Shown: positions 28,184 through 37,001, counted from the first letter of the stretch. The stretch: DNA of 64,000 bases from an uncultured Ruminococcus sp. (GCA_902801245.1 CADCHW010000003.1:17789-81788); one strand, 5' to 3'. The notes: generated from the letters alone by a model not told the origin. Translations and numbers: made by a program.

Positions 28184-29173
28184 TCATCTCAATTCCTTGC
28201 GATTGAATATAACAATTCCCACCGCACTTAAAGCAGCCGAAAGAAGTAAATCACACACAATGAATTTTCCTGTTCTCGGAGGGGTGGTGTCGCTGTTCAT
28301 CATATATAAAACCTGACTTGTAGGGAGAGTGTCATCGATAGTTTCGTAAAGGAAGCGTTTACCGGCTTTGAGATTTTTGCCTCTGTAGCTTTCAACATAG
28401 TCTGTATAGCTGCCGTATCCGAAATATGGGTCGTAATAGGGAATTTGGGATTCATCGGGTGTATCGGTTGTTTCGGTATAAGTAGGTATATAATAATTAT
28501 AGTCTTCTTCGTCCGGCACATAAAGCATCGTATTTATTTTATTACTGACAAGAAACATGGCAAATATAACAATTATAGACGATATCACTGCATGTGTTTT
28601 TGAGCCTGCCGTCATTGTAATAAGAAGATACAGTGAGGAACAAACAAGCATAATTCCTATACCTATAATCTGTGTAATTAAGAAATCTTTAAATGATATT
28701 TCAAAAAACTTCATATTTATAACAGAACGGTATTTTAGATATATAATAAACGAGGGGAGAAACAATGCCAAACAGTAAGCCAGCTGCATAATAATTTGTG
28801 AAACAAAACAAACTATAAGATTAGACAAATAAATCAAAGGTCTTGAAGAGCCTATAATAACTTTGTTTCGGATAGTATTATTATCAAATTCTCTGCCTAT
28901 AAACATACTGATAAAAACAGCCGGAGCAAATACGAGAATGTGAAAATCCATACGGGAAGTGATGTCAAACATTATAGATGTTTCATATGTATTCCATAAA
29001 TGTTCCGTATCCCCTTCGGCTATAGCTTCTTCCGCCATATGAGCCAGATCGGGAATATATTTAATAAAAAGTACAGAGGAAGCAAAACCGATTGCTGTAA
29101 ATATAATCACAGCCGCATAAAACAGTTTGTTTTTGAAAAGCTTTGAAAACTGAGCCGATAATAAATTAATCAT
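28184..29173 (-). CDS. ABC-2 type permease, paralog 1 of 5
   Basis: A 329-residue membrane protein. The start at 29173 (MINLLSAQFSKLFKNK) was chosen because it matches the paralogs and GGAGGTG lies before it. The ATG overlaps the end of the ATPase gene by 8 bases. It has the loop GREFDNNTIRNKVIIGSSRP, a long Tyr/Asp/Pro-rich loop before the last membrane segment (near residues 230-275), and the end NRKELR. It is the first permease after the ATPase. Confidence 0.86.
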   Translation of the reverse strand: MINLLSAQFSKLFKNKLFYAAVIIFTAIGFASSVLFIKYIPDLAHMAEEAIAEGDTEHLWNTYETSIMFDITSRMDFHILVFAPAVFISMFIGREFDNNTIRNKVIIGSSRPLIYLSNLIVCFVSQIIMQLAYCLALFLPSFIIYLKYRSVINMKFFEISFKDFLITQIIGIGIMLVCSSLYLLITMTAGSKTHAVISSIIVIFAMFLVSNKINTMLYVPDEEDYNYYIPTYTETTDTPDESQIPYYDPYFGYGSYTDYVESYRGKNLKAGKRFLYETIDDTLPTSQVLYMMNSDTTPPRTGKFIVCDLLLSAALSAVGIVIFNRKELR

Positions 29174-30083
29174 GCTCCGCACCTCCGACAAGCGAAATGT
29201 AGAAACTTTCAAGGCTTTCGTCATGCTCCTCCATTGTTACAACCTCGCAGTTTTCTTTTGCAAGTGCGGCGGCAAGCTGAGAGAAGTTCGGCTTTGCGTA
29301 AACATCGGCGGTTGTGTCGTCAAGTATTTTGTATTCAATGTTCATATCGTCAAGAACTCTTGAAAGAGCCTTTGTATCGGTAACAGTCATACGAACGCAT
29401 TTGCGGCAGGCAGCTTCAAGCTCCTCGGCACTCATTTCCTTGATAATCTGACCCTTGTCGATAAAGCCGTAGTGAGTTGCAAGACGTGAAAGCTCATCGA
29501 GAATATGACTTGAAATAAGTACGGTGATTTTTCTTTCGTGGTTAAGCTTAAGAATAAGTTCACGAATTTCAATAATACCTTGGGGGTCAAGACCGTTGAT
29601 AGGTTCGTCAAGCACAAGAAAATCTGGATTGCCGCAGAGTGCGACCGCAATACCCAAACGCTGACGCATACCCAAAGAGAAGTTCTTGGCTTTTTTCTTG
29701 CCCGTGTTTTCAAGACCTACAAGCTCCAGAATCTCGTCAATGCCGTCAAAGCTGGGCAATCCCAAAATTCTGTACTGCTGCTTAAGGTTCTCCTTAGCAG
29801 TCATATCGAGGTAGATAGAGGGAGTTTCAACCACAGCACCCATTCTTCTGCGTGATAAAGCGATAGACTTGTCATCGTTCTTAATTCCGTAAAGCTCATA
29901 GTCACCGCTTGTCGGGAACTGTAAACCGCAGATAAGACGAATGAGTGTAGTCTTGCCTGCACCGTTCTTTCCGACAAAGCCGTAAATAGCACCTCTCGGA
30001 ACATTCATTGTAAGACCGTCCAAAGCTTTAAAGCTTTTATAATTTTTACACAGGTTGTTAGTTTGAAGAACATAGTAATCCAT
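29166..30083 (-). CDS. ABC transporter ATP-binding protein (BcrA/lantibiotic-immunity type)
   Basis: A 305-residue ATPase: Walker A GFVGKNGAGKTTLIRL, signature NFSLGMRQRLGIA, Walker B FLVLDEPINGLDPQG, and a switch His in LISSHIL. The last 80 residues form a C-terminal extension typical of drug or lantibiotic exporters of the BcrA group. It energises the five permeases encoded downstream; a single ATPase for five permease genes suggests several alternative complexes. GGAGG precedes the ATG. The promoter upstream carries repeated TTGAC boxes. Confidence 0.9.
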   Translation of the reverse strand: MDYYVLQTNNLCKNYKSFKALDGLTMNVPRGAIYGFVGKNGAGKTTLIRLICGLQFPTSGDYELYGIKNDDKSIALSRRRMGAVVETPSIYLDMTAKENLKQQYRILGLPSFDGIDEILELVGLENTGKKKAKNFSLGMRQRLGIAVALCGNPDFLVLDEPINGLDPQGIIEIRELILKLNHERKITVLISSHILDELSRLATHYGFIDKGQIIKEMSAEELEAACRKCVRMTVTDTKALSRVLDDMNIEYKILDDTTADVYAKPNFSQLAAALAKENCEVVTMEEHDESLESFYISLVGGAEHD

Positions 30084-30147
30084 AAGTTAAAACCTCCACT
30101 TTCTTTATCGAAGCATATGACAGTATATTGTTTTTCTTTCTGTTTAC

Positions 30148-30203
30148 ATTATAACACATAACTGTCAAGAAATCGGTCAAGAAAAAGTCAAGATTTCGTC
30201 AAG
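30148..30203 (-). promoter_or_regulatory. ABC operon promoter with four direct TTGAC repeats
   Basis: On the minus strand four CTTGAC boxes (30198-30203, 30187-30192, 30176-30181, 30164-30169) are spaced 11, 11 and 12 bases, one helical turn apart. They are followed by TATAAT (30148-30153). No -35 box sits at the standard 17-base spacing; the boxes lie where activators of the NisR/SpaR/OmpR type bind. This is probably the operator of the regulator encoded at 30369-31034. Confidence 0.75.
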
Positions 30204-30207
30204 ATTT

Positions 30208-30366
30208 GGCGAGCAATGCCTGCCGAAAACACGTGAAGATAGTTTTTTGGCAGTTCTAATTTACGAAGCCGACCCAAAGTTCATTGTAAAAATTGACTTT
30301 GGGTCGGTTATACAAAGCAAAATTTTAAAAAAGCTGTTTTTCGTGTTTTCTATCGGAATTGCCGAC
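30208..30366 (+). repeat. RepB copy 3
   Basis: Left end GCCTGCCGAAAACACGTGAAGATAGT. Right end, inverted, reads GTCGGCAATTCCGATAGAAA then ACACG. The centre is a long imperfect hairpin with ACCCAAAGTT... and ...AACTTTGGGT-type arms (30274-30316). It lies between the response regulator gene and the ABC promoter. Confidence 0.75.
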
Positions 30367-30368
30367 AA

Positions 30369-31034
30369 TTACACATTTTTCATTTTAAATCCGATTCCGT
30401 AAACAGCCTCAATATAATCTTTTCCGCTTACAGACTGTAACTTCTTCCGCACATTACTGATATGCTGTTTAAGAGAACGCTCCGTGCAGTCGGGAGTATC
30501 CTCACTGATTTTTTCCAGTATGGTTAGTTTTCCGACAGGTCTTGTCGGGTTCTGCATAAGCAGCTTTAAAATGGCACATTCCGTTCGTGTAAGGCGAATT
30601 TCGCTGCTGCCGATATGTGCGGTGTGAGTGTCAAGATTCAAAGTTAAATCATTAAAAGACAGCTCCGATTTTTCCATGCCTTGACTTTTACGGCGAAGCT
30701 GAACGGTAATTCTTGCCAATAGCTCGCTCATCTCAAAAGGCTTGGTAACGTAATCGACCGCACCGCCGAGAAGCAAGTCTACCTTTCCGGCAGTATCGGC
30801 TTTTGCACTTACCACGATAACGGGAATATCTTTAATCTTAGGCAAAAGCTCTTCACCGCTTAAGCCGGGGAGCATAAGGTCAAGGAGAACAAGGTCGGGT
30901 GTTTTCTTAGAGAGAACAAGCAAAGCTTCTGTTCCCGAAAAAGCACGAAGTACGGAGTAACCCTCGGCGGTCAAAGTTTCTTCAAGCATATTTCCGATAT
31001 GCAAATCATCTTCAATAATTAAAATAGAATACAT
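30369..31034 (-). CDS. OmpR-family response regulator of the ABC module
   Basis: A 221-residue regulator with a receiver domain (IIEDDLHIGN, phospho-acceptor Asp in LVLLDLMLPGLSG, Lys in YVTKPFEMSE) and a winged-helix domain (IRLTRTECAILKLLMQNP, RSLKQHISNVRKKL). It probably binds the TTGAC repeats upstream of the ABC ATPase and is phosphorylated by the short kinase at 23289. It follows the Zn-ribbon membrane-protein gene by 33 bases and may share its transcript. Confidence 0.92.
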   Translation of the reverse strand: MYSILIIEDDLHIGNMLEETLTAEGYSVLRAFSGTEALLVLSKKTPDLVLLDLMLPGLSGEELLPKIKDIPVIVVSAKADTAGKVDLLLGGAVDYVTKPFEMSELLARITVQLRRKSQGMEKSELSFNDLTLNLDTHTAHIGSSEIRLTRTECAILKLLMQNPTRPVGKLTILEKISEDTPDCTERSLKQHISNVRKKLQSVSGKDYIEAVYGIGFKMKNV

Positions 31035-31067
31035 TTTAGTGAGTAATCCTTCCTGTTTGAAAATAAT

Positions 31068-32495
31068 CTAAAATCTTCTCCTAGCATAAGGAAGAGTGCC
31101 TGTTTCTATATACATATCCCACAGAGTATTAAATCTTTTAACGCTGAAATAAGAAAATATTCCTGCAACTAAAATAGGAATACCTAAAAAAGAATAGTAG
31201 AATATAATACCCGTAATCGAATAAATAATTCCGAAAAGAAGAGTGCCGAATGCACAGCTATAGCTGTACTTAAACTGCAAACCAAAGGTCAAAACCATAA
31301 TTAAAGGTATTGTGATAAGCTGATAAGGATTCATAAAGTAAATCGATGTAAAAAGCATACCCACCATACATATATACAATATTACAATAGCAGCGAAGAA
31401 CGGCACTCTCACTGAATGCAGATAGATAAGCTTCATAAATTGATCCTTGTTAAGACCTCCCGGAACGTCGGCAATCTCTTTCGTATTCTCTTCGGCAATA
31501 CGAACAGCTTCGTTTGTTTCCGTGTATTCGCTGCCGTAAAGCGGAACGTATGCGTTGGCATACTTTTTGGAGATACGTTTTTTCCTGAAATCAAAAGCAG
31601 GTTTGGTATCCACGTTGTTATTGCTGTCGGATTCGATTTGTTCTCTCTCGTTAATCGGAACGTATGCGTTCACGTAATTTTTGGGAACACGTCTTTTCTT
31701 GAAAAGAGAAACTCTTTTTTGAGTGACGAACTCGGGAGTTTTTTCTGTAGACTCTTTTCTCATAGAATACGAGCCGCTGTTCGGATTTGGAATACCGTTG
31801 TTTTCTTCGGAACGTATATAAACATCTCTGCCCGAGGCAACAGGTGTATAGGCATTTTCATCGGTAATACTCTGCTGAGTAAATTCGCCATGGCTCATTT
31901 CTTTACCAAAATGAATTTCACCCTCGGAAGCTTCGGTTTGCGGAGTGGTATAGCTGCTTTTCATTTTGTAATTGCCTATGTCATTTTGCTGCTTCACGGA
32001 TATAACAGTGTTGCCCTTATCACTCATTACACGGCGGACAAGCGAACCGCAGGCAGGACATGACACCTCACCCGGAGCAATATCCTTTCCGCAGAACTCA
32101 CATTTTTTAGGAACGCTTTCCTGCAAGCTTGAATGTGAAGTTTCACCATTGTTATTCTTTTCGGCAGCGGACGGCAGGGGGGCGGAGATGTTTTCACCTA
32201 TAATTGCATTTCCGGCATTGGTGATTGGCGGTTTATAGCCTTCGCTTGACGTAAACTTTTGTGCGGCGAACTTCTGGTGGCTCATATCTATTCCATACAA
32301 TATTTCCTTATCGGAATTGTTTGCTTTGGGAGATTTATAGTCGCTGCTCATTTTGTAATTGCCGATATCCTTTTGCTGTTCCAGCGAGATTACGGTGTGA
32401 CTTGTACTGCTTACGGCATTGCGAACAAGAGAACCGCAGTACGAACAAGATACTGAACCATCGGGTATGGTTTTTTCACAGAATTCACATTTCAT
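31068..32495 (-). CDS. Membrane protein with two zinc-ribbon repeats
   Basis: A 475-residue protein with an internal duplication. Each N-terminal unit is a zinc ribbon (CEFCEKTIPDGSVSCSYCG, then CEFCGKDIAPGEVSCPACG) followed by TVIS-EQQKDIGNYKM-like and SxxY-P segments. A second repeated pair follows (FKKRRVPKNYVNAYVP and FRKKRISKKYANAYVP). From about residue 355 there are four membrane segments, and the tail ends LPYARRRF. Zinc-ribbon plus membrane-tail proteins are common in Clostridia and mostly uncharacterised. The repeated ANAYVP units may be binding motifs. Gene order places it upstream of the response regulator. Confidence 0.8.
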   Translation of the reverse strand: MKCEFCEKTIPDGSVSCSYCGSLVRNAVSSTSHTVISLEQQKDIGNYKMSSDYKSPKANNSDKEILYGIDMSHQKFAAQKFTSSEGYKPPITNAGNAIIGENISAPLPSAAEKNNNGETSHSSLQESVPKKCEFCGKDIAPGEVSCPACGSLVRRVMSDKGNTVISVKQQNDIGNYKMKSSYTTPQTEASEGEIHFGKEMSHGEFTQQSITDENAYTPVASGRDVYIRSEENNGIPNPNSGSYSMRKESTEKTPEFVTQKRVSLFKKRRVPKNYVNAYVPINEREQIESDSNNNVDTKPAFDFRKKRISKKYANAYVPLYGSEYTETNEAVRIAEENTKEIADVPGGLNKDQFMKLIYLHSVRVPFFAAIVILYICMVGMLFTSIYFMNPYQLITIPLIMVLTFGLQFKYSYSCAFGTLLFGIIYSITGIIFYYSFLGIPILVAGIFSYFSVKRFNTLWDMYIETGTLPYARRRF

Positions 32496-32557
32496 AACGA
32501 TAACCCCTTTTTGATAAAATTTTTATAGCTGTACGGTTGCGAAGCTTGTTAAAGTTT

Positions 32558-32715
32558 GTCGCCGAGCGGCGACGGAGAAATATATGAAGCGAATTTTTTA
32601 ATTTTTAGTTTTATGAACCCAACCGATAATTTATTGTTACATTAGTTTTTGTCGCTTAATAAAATTTACGGATAAAATAAATTTTATTCACATATTTTGG
32701 GCGGACGTTGTCCGC
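32558..32715 (+). repeat. RepB copy 4 next to a RepA fragment
   Basis: It starts with the hairpin GTCGCCGAGCGGCGAC (32558-32573). It contains AACCCAACCGAT and ends TTCACATATTTTGG plus the hairpin GCGGACGTTGTCCGC (32701-32715). Just before it, 32525-32557 matches the left end of RepA (AAGCTTGTTAAAGTTTG). The rest of the 32496-33225 gap is AT-rich and shows no convincing gene; one 51-codon ORF at 32883 has no ribosome-binding site. Confidence 0.7.
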
Positions 32716-33225
32716 TTAAAACAATTATATCATATTTCGGAAAAAAATCAATAACCGACAGAACAAGGCATAAACCTTATCTGTCGGAAATTTGTTAATC
32801 ATTGTAATGAATACATATAGTTTTAGTATTCAATTATTTGCGTATAGTAAATGACATTAATTTTGCTCTATTAATCATTCTATGAATAAGCTAAAATCAT
32901 TGCTCTTTAATGAACACTCCAAGAAGTCAAGCGGAACTTATGCAGTAGTAGGGCTGAAACTCAGGGGTATTTCGCTATGTATGCACATTTTATATCCTTG
33001 TATAATAAAATTACCTTTTATACAAAAAGTATTGTAAAAATACAAAAACATTTTGCTTGGCAGTTAAGTCTGTTATACCATAAAATATACATCGGCTAAA
33101 AAGATTCTTGTTATTTTTATAAATTGTTTACATTTTTACGGTGAAAACTTAATTTTGAACGTCATTTGGAGAATGTGTCGAATAGTATATTAATAAATAT
33201 AAAAAATACATTTGGAGATGATAAA

Positions 33226-33708
33226 ATGCAAACTGTTCCGTACAACAGAGAAAAAGCCGTAACCTACGCACGAAAGTGGGCATTGAGCAGAAACCCTGCT
33301 TACTATGATTTCCAATCGATAGGCGGTGACTGCACAAATTTTGCCTCACAATGCTTGTACGCAGGCTCGGGCATAATGAATTATACTCCCGTCACAGGCT
33401 GGTTCTATAGAACGGCATCGGACAGAACTCCGTCTTGGACTGCGGTGGAGTATCTCTATAAATTTCTTGTGGGTAATAAGTCGGTAGGACCGTACGCCTC
33501 TGTAGTAAGTCGATTTGAGGTTCAGCCGGGAGATATCGTACAGCTTGCGGACAGCTCGGGAATGTTCTATCACTCGCCTGTAATTACAGCGGTGTACCCG
33601 ACTATCCTTGTTTCCACTCATACGTTTGACGCACTCGACAGACCTCTATACACATATTCGTACAGTACCGCAAGATTTCTTCACATCAACGGTGTAAGGA
33701 TTTGGTGA
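33226..33708 (+). CDS. Amidase_6 (putative amidase domain) protein
   Basis: A 160-residue protein that is a single Amidase_6-type domain. It shows PYNREKAVTYARKWA, then NPAYYDFQSIGGDCTNFASQC with the candidate catalytic Cys, a GWFYRTASDRTPSW segment, and a GDIVQL strand before HSPVI with the candidate His. The fold is related to NlpC/P60 and CHAP cysteine peptidases. Such domains are frequent in spore-formers and may act on peptidoglycan. No signal peptide is present, so a mother-cell or intracellular site is likely. The start at 33226 follows GGAGATG. Confidence 0.85.
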   Translation: MQTVPYNREKAVTYARKWALSRNPAYYDFQSIGGDCTNFASQCLYAGSGIMNYTPVTGWFYRTASDRTPSWTAVEYLYKFLVGNKSVGPYASVVSRFEVQPGDIVQLADSSGMFYHSPVITAVYPTILVSTHTFDALDRPLYTYSYSTARFLHINGVRIW

Positions 33709-33714
33709 GAGGAA

Positions 33715-33999
33715 TTACAAATCCTGCAAATCCGCAGCAGTGATATCGTTTTCAAGATTATCCCTTGCAAGGTCATTGTCGATTTCGGCATATACAGGGG
33801 AGATTGGCTTATCCACCGAATCGGCAGAGTGGGGAGTGCTGTGATAAACTTTCAGCGACGGTGAGCTTGTTCTTGCAATTACGGAGTTCACGGGAGCTTT
33901 GCCGTGTTTCGCCTTGCCCTGAATCTCGGGAACAGGCGGCTGTTCGTTTTTCTTATGGGTGTGTGTTCTGTCGGGACGTTTCATTCCTTGCTTTGCCAT
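33715..33999 (-). CDS. Small Pro/Lys-rich hypothetical protein
   Basis: A 94-residue hydrophilic protein, MAKQGMKRPDRTHTHKKNEQ at the start, then PPVPEIQGKAKHGK and an acidic tail. The start at 33999 follows GAGGTGA; upstream in-frame codons lack a site. The stretch with KxxxPPVPEIQGKAK seems constrained, as in a short linear or nucleic-acid-binding motif, but no family is recognised. It is tail-to-tail with the amidase gene, with 6 bases between stops. Confidence 0.65.
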   Translation of the reverse strand: MAKQGMKRPDRTHTHKKNEQPPVPEIQGKAKHGKAPVNSVIARTSSPSLKVYHSTPHSADSVDKPISPVYAEIDNDLARDNLENDITAADLQDL

Positions 34000-34044
34000 A
34001 TAAATCACCTCACATTTATTATGTTTAAATATGACGCTTTTATA

Positions 34045-34078
34045 CGGCGGACAACGGCGGACAACGTCCGCAGGAGAG
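34045..34078 (+). repeat. RepB solo hairpin
   Basis: GGCGGACAACGGCGGACAAC followed by GTCCGCAGGA; the hairpin GCGGACAACGTCCGC lies at 34057-34071. Only the terminal module of RepB is present. Confidence 0.65.
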
Positions 34079-34204
34079 GGGCGAAGGTGCGACTTTTTTA
34101 TAGTAACATAAAAAAACATTGTACTAATCAATTGTAAAAAGAAAGATTAATTTTAATGTTTTTAGGAATACTATTAATTATTATAAAACAGAGGTGTGAA
34201 TAAA

Positions 34205-34879
34205 ATGGACTATATAAATGTTATCCTAACTTCAACATTATCCGCATTTGCATTATTTATAATAGCCAAATTAATTGGTCACAAACAGATATCACAGCTT
34301 GATTTCTTTGATTACATCGCAGGTATTACAATAGGTTCAATCGCCGCCGAGCTTGCCACGGAGCTTGAAAAACCGTGGAAACCGCTTATTGCTATGATAG
34401 TTTACGGTGCCGTTACAATTGCCCTCAGTATTTGTGCAAGAGATTTTCCTAAGACCAGAAAATACATCAATGGTACTCCGACTATAATTATGAATAACGG
34501 AAAGATTTACCGAAACAATATGAAAAAAGCAAAGCTCGATTTGAGTGAGTTTATGGTGATGTGTAGAGAGCAGGGATATTTTAACCTCAGCGATATTCAG
34601 ACCGCTGTTTTCGAGTATAACGGCAAGCTGTCTGTTCTTCCCAAAAGCAGCAAGCGTCCGGTTATTCCCGAAGATATGGGTATTACTCCCAAAAGCGAAT
34701 ATATTAATACGGAAATTATTATGGACGGCAGAATACTTCACGAAAACTTAAAGAGAATGGGTCTTGACATAAAGTGGCTGGAAAAGGAACTCAAAGCTCA
34801 GGACTTCAAAAACGCAAAGGAAGTTTTCCTAGGAGTTTGCGACAATGAAAATAATCTTACATTGTTTAAAGGGGAGTAA
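34205..34879 (+). CDS. DUF421 (YetF-like) membrane protein
   Basis: A 224-residue protein with three N-terminal membrane segments (about residues 5-85) and two cytoplasmic DUF421 halves. The motif QISQLDFFDYIAGITIGSIA is the family's signature in its first loop, and GKLSVLPKSSKRP the second-half strand. DUF421 proteins occur widely in spore-formers, some in the spore membrane; the function is not settled. The start at 34205 follows GAGGTG. A second DUF421 gene lies at 47542. Confidence 0.87.
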   Translation: MDYINVILTSTLSAFALFIIAKLIGHKQISQLDFFDYIAGITIGSIAAELATELEKPWKPLIAMIVYGAVTIALSICARDFPKTRKYINGTPTIIMNNGKIYRNNMKKAKLDLSEFMVMCREQGYFNLSDIQTAVFEYNGKLSVLPKSSKRPVIPEDMGITPKSEYINTEIIMDGRILHENLKRMGLDIKWLEKELKAQDFKNAKEVFLGVCDNENNLTLFKGE

Positions 34880-34977
34880 ATTTAGTTCAGCAATTCCGAA
34901 ATGTTGATTTCAAGCTCTCCGTTGTATATTCCTAAAGGTGTCGTGTTTTTACTTCTTTTCTGCGGAAGTTGTACGCA

Positions 34978-35814
34978 TTAATAATCGTCAAGAAAATTAT
35001 GCAGTTCTCCGTGTGATTTGTAAATCGGAAAAGTATCAAGATGTACACGGTGAAGACTGTTAAAAATACTCTTCTCAATGTTGGGATTATCACGTTTAAG
35101 CTGCTTGATAATAGTTTTCACCTCTTGACGTTTGCTTCCGCCTCCGCCGTTGTCGCACATTGTGCAGGCTTCAGTGAATCTGCAAGCACATTGAATAAAC
35201 TGTAAATCGTTGTAATTTTTCCACGCAATGATTGATTCCTCGTGAATACAATACATTGGTCGAATAAGCTCCATACCCTCAAAGTTTTGACTGTGAAGCT
35301 TAGGCATCATACCTTGCAGCTGCGAGCCGTAAAACATTGCCATAACCGTTGTTTCGATAACATCGGAAAAATGATGTCCCAAAGCAATCTTGTTGCAGCC
35401 GAGTTCTTTCGCCTTGCTGTAGAGATGACCTCTCCTCATCTTTGCACAAAGATAGCACGGATATCTGTCGGTATTGTTTGCAATTTCAAATATATCACTT
35501 TCAAAAATTGTGATTGGAATTTCAAGCAGCTTTGCGTTGCTCTCGATTTTTTTTCGGTTAATTTGGTTGTAACCCGGGTCCATAACAAGGTAAACAAGCT
35601 CAAACGGAGTTTCACTGTAACGCTGTAACATCTGCATAAGCTTCGCCATAAGCATTGAGTCTTTACCGCCCGAAATGCAAACGGCTATCTTGTCGCCGCT
35701 TTGTACAAGCTCGTACCGCTTGACCGCCGCAACAAACTGATTCCAGATTTCCTTTCTGAATTTCTTATTTATACTTCGTTCAATCTTCTCATATGGTTTT
35801 AATTCTCTGCTCAT
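34978..35814 (-). CDS. TtcA-family tRNA thiolation protein
   Basis: A 278-residue PP-loop ATPase. VCISGGKDSM is the ATP-binding loop. CYLCAKMRRG gives the CxxC pair and the later QCACRF a further Cys, as expected for an iron-sulfur-dependent tRNA 2-thiocytidine synthase (TtcA) or a close relative. A Cys pair near the C-terminus (CTMCDNGGGG) is an extra. It follows the cysteine desulfurase gene with no gap (stop 35815, start 35814), so sulfur relay from that enzyme is a natural inference. The exact tRNA target is not fixed by sequence. Confidence 0.85.
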   Translation of the reverse strand: MSRELKPYEKIERSINKKFRKEIWNQFVAAVKRYELVQSGDKIAVCISGGKDSMLMAKLMQMLQRYSETPFELVYLVMDPGYNQINRKKIESNAKLLEIPITIFESDIFEIANNTDRYPCYLCAKMRRGHLYSKAKELGCNKIALGHHFSDVIETTVMAMFYGSQLQGMMPKLHSQNFEGMELIRPMYCIHEESIIAWKNYNDLQFIQCACRFTEACTMCDNGGGGSKRQEVKTIIKQLKRDNPNIEKSIFNSLHRVHLDTFPIYKSHGELHNFLDDY

Positions 35815-36936
35815 TTATTTTGTAAGCTCCTTATAGCAAGTTTCAAATATTTCTAAAAATTTGTTGATTTCATCATACGTTGTCAGGTGACTAAGACTTA
35901 TCCGCCATGAACTCAAAGCGTTTTTTCGATTACGGCTTACGGCAAACACCGCACGTGAGGGAAGACTGTCCGTACTGCAAGCCGACTTCACCGACACGCA
36001 AACACCTTTGTCGCTTAAAGCCTTTTGAAAATCAACCCCTTTAACCCCCGTAACGCTTAAGTTCAAAATATGGGGAATAGCGTCTTTCGGACTGTTTATC
36101 ACAACTTTCGGATACTCCGAAAGCTTATCTCTCAACAATGTGTTAAGCTTTTTTACACTGTCGAAACGTTCGTTAATGTTGTCAAGTGCAAGTTTGAGAG
36201 CCGTTTCGAGTGAGGCATTGAGAGCGGTGGTCGGAGTTCCGCTTCGGAAAATATTCGTACTCATTCCGCCGTGAATAATAGGCTCGATAATCAAATCCTC
36301 TTTCTTATATAGTATACCGCTTCCGACAAGACCGTAAAACTTATGCGATGCAAAGCTCACCGTATCGGCAATTTTGAAGTCAACGGGGATTTTCCCGACT
36401 GCCTGAGTTGCATCGATATGAAGTCTGCAATTGGGGAAGTCGGCTAATATACCGGCAATTTCCGAAGTCGGCTGAACAGTTCCAAGCTCGCTGTCAACAG
36501 CACAGACAGTAGTCAAAACAGTGTCCTTACGCAGGAGAGATTTAAAATGTTCAAGGTCAATCTTTCCGTCAAGACCGATTTTCACCATATCTATTTCATA
36601 GCCGATTTCTTGAAGAGCCGTCAGAGGGGCACTTACAGAGGGGTGTTCAAGCGGAGTTGTGATGATGTGCCTGCCTGTGTGACGTTCGCTTCGTGCGATA
36701 CCCTTTATGGCTAAATTATTGCTTTCGGTTGCACCCGAAGTGTAGATGATTTCATCGGGTTTTATGCCGAGCATATCGGAAATGTTTTGAGAGATTTCGT
36801 TCTGTTTTGTTTGTGCGGATTTTCCTGCGGTATGCTTTGAATTTGCGTTGCCCGGAAAGTTTGCCGTGATTTGCGAGAACGTTTCAAGAACTGTCGGGTC
36901 GGTAGGTGTATTGGCAGAATAGTCAAGATAAATCAT
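35815..36936 (-). CDS. Cysteine desulfurase (NifS/IscS-like)
   Basis: A 373-residue PLP enzyme that removes sulfur from cysteine to give alanine and a protein persulfide. IYLDYSANTPTDP opens it. TSGATESNNLA binds PLP, SFASHKFYGLVG holds the PLP-binding Lys, and the sulfur-accepting Cys is in VKSACSTDS. Its loop is short, as in group II/NifS-like enzymes that serve one partner. AAGGAG precedes the ATG. It is the first gene of a pair with the TtcA-like gene and has its own promoter. Confidence 0.92.
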   Translation of the reverse strand: MIYLDYSANTPTDPTVLETFSQITANFPGNANSKHTAGKSAQTKQNEISQNISDMLGIKPDEIIYTSGATESNNLAIKGIARSERHTGRHIITTPLEHPSVSAPLTALQEIGYEIDMVKIGLDGKIDLEHFKSLLRKDTVLTTVCAVDSELGTVQPTSEIAGILADFPNCRLHIDATQAVGKIPVDFKIADTVSFASHKFYGLVGSGILYKKEDLIIEPIIHGGMSTNIFRSGTPTTALNASLETALKLALDNINERFDSVKKLNTLLRDKLSEYPKVVINSPKDAIPHILNLSVTGVKGVDFQKALSDKGVCVSVKSACSTDSLPSRAVFAVSRNRKNALSSWRISLSHLTTYDEINKFLEIFETCYKELTK

Positions 36937-36972
36937 AATTTAAAGCTTCTCCTTAGTGACATAATTACTTAT

Positions 36973-37001
36973 ATTATCCTACTGTTTTTGCAATATGTCA
37001 A
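36973..37001 (-). promoter_or_regulatory. Promoter of the nifS/ttcA-like operon
   Basis: On the minus strand TTGACA (36996-37001), a 17-base spacer and GATAAT (36973-36978), about 37 bases before the start codon. A RepB solo module lies directly upstream. Confidence 0.82.

Noticed and set aside
30164..30181. TTGACA/TTGACC read as the -35 of the ABC promoter
   Set aside because: The distances to TATAAT are about 9 and 21 bases, neither of which is workable for sigma-A; an activator array is the better reading.
32883..33038. 51-codon ORF starting MNKLKSLLFNEHSKKSSGT
   Set aside because: No ribosome-binding site and no similarity I can recognise; might be a gene remnant but cannot be supported.
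34883..34977. Possible coding remnant on the minus strand after the TtcA-like gene (TTPLGIYNGELEINISELLN before a stop)
   Set aside because: It reads like a natural protein end but has no start in frame and no parent gene; too short to annotate.
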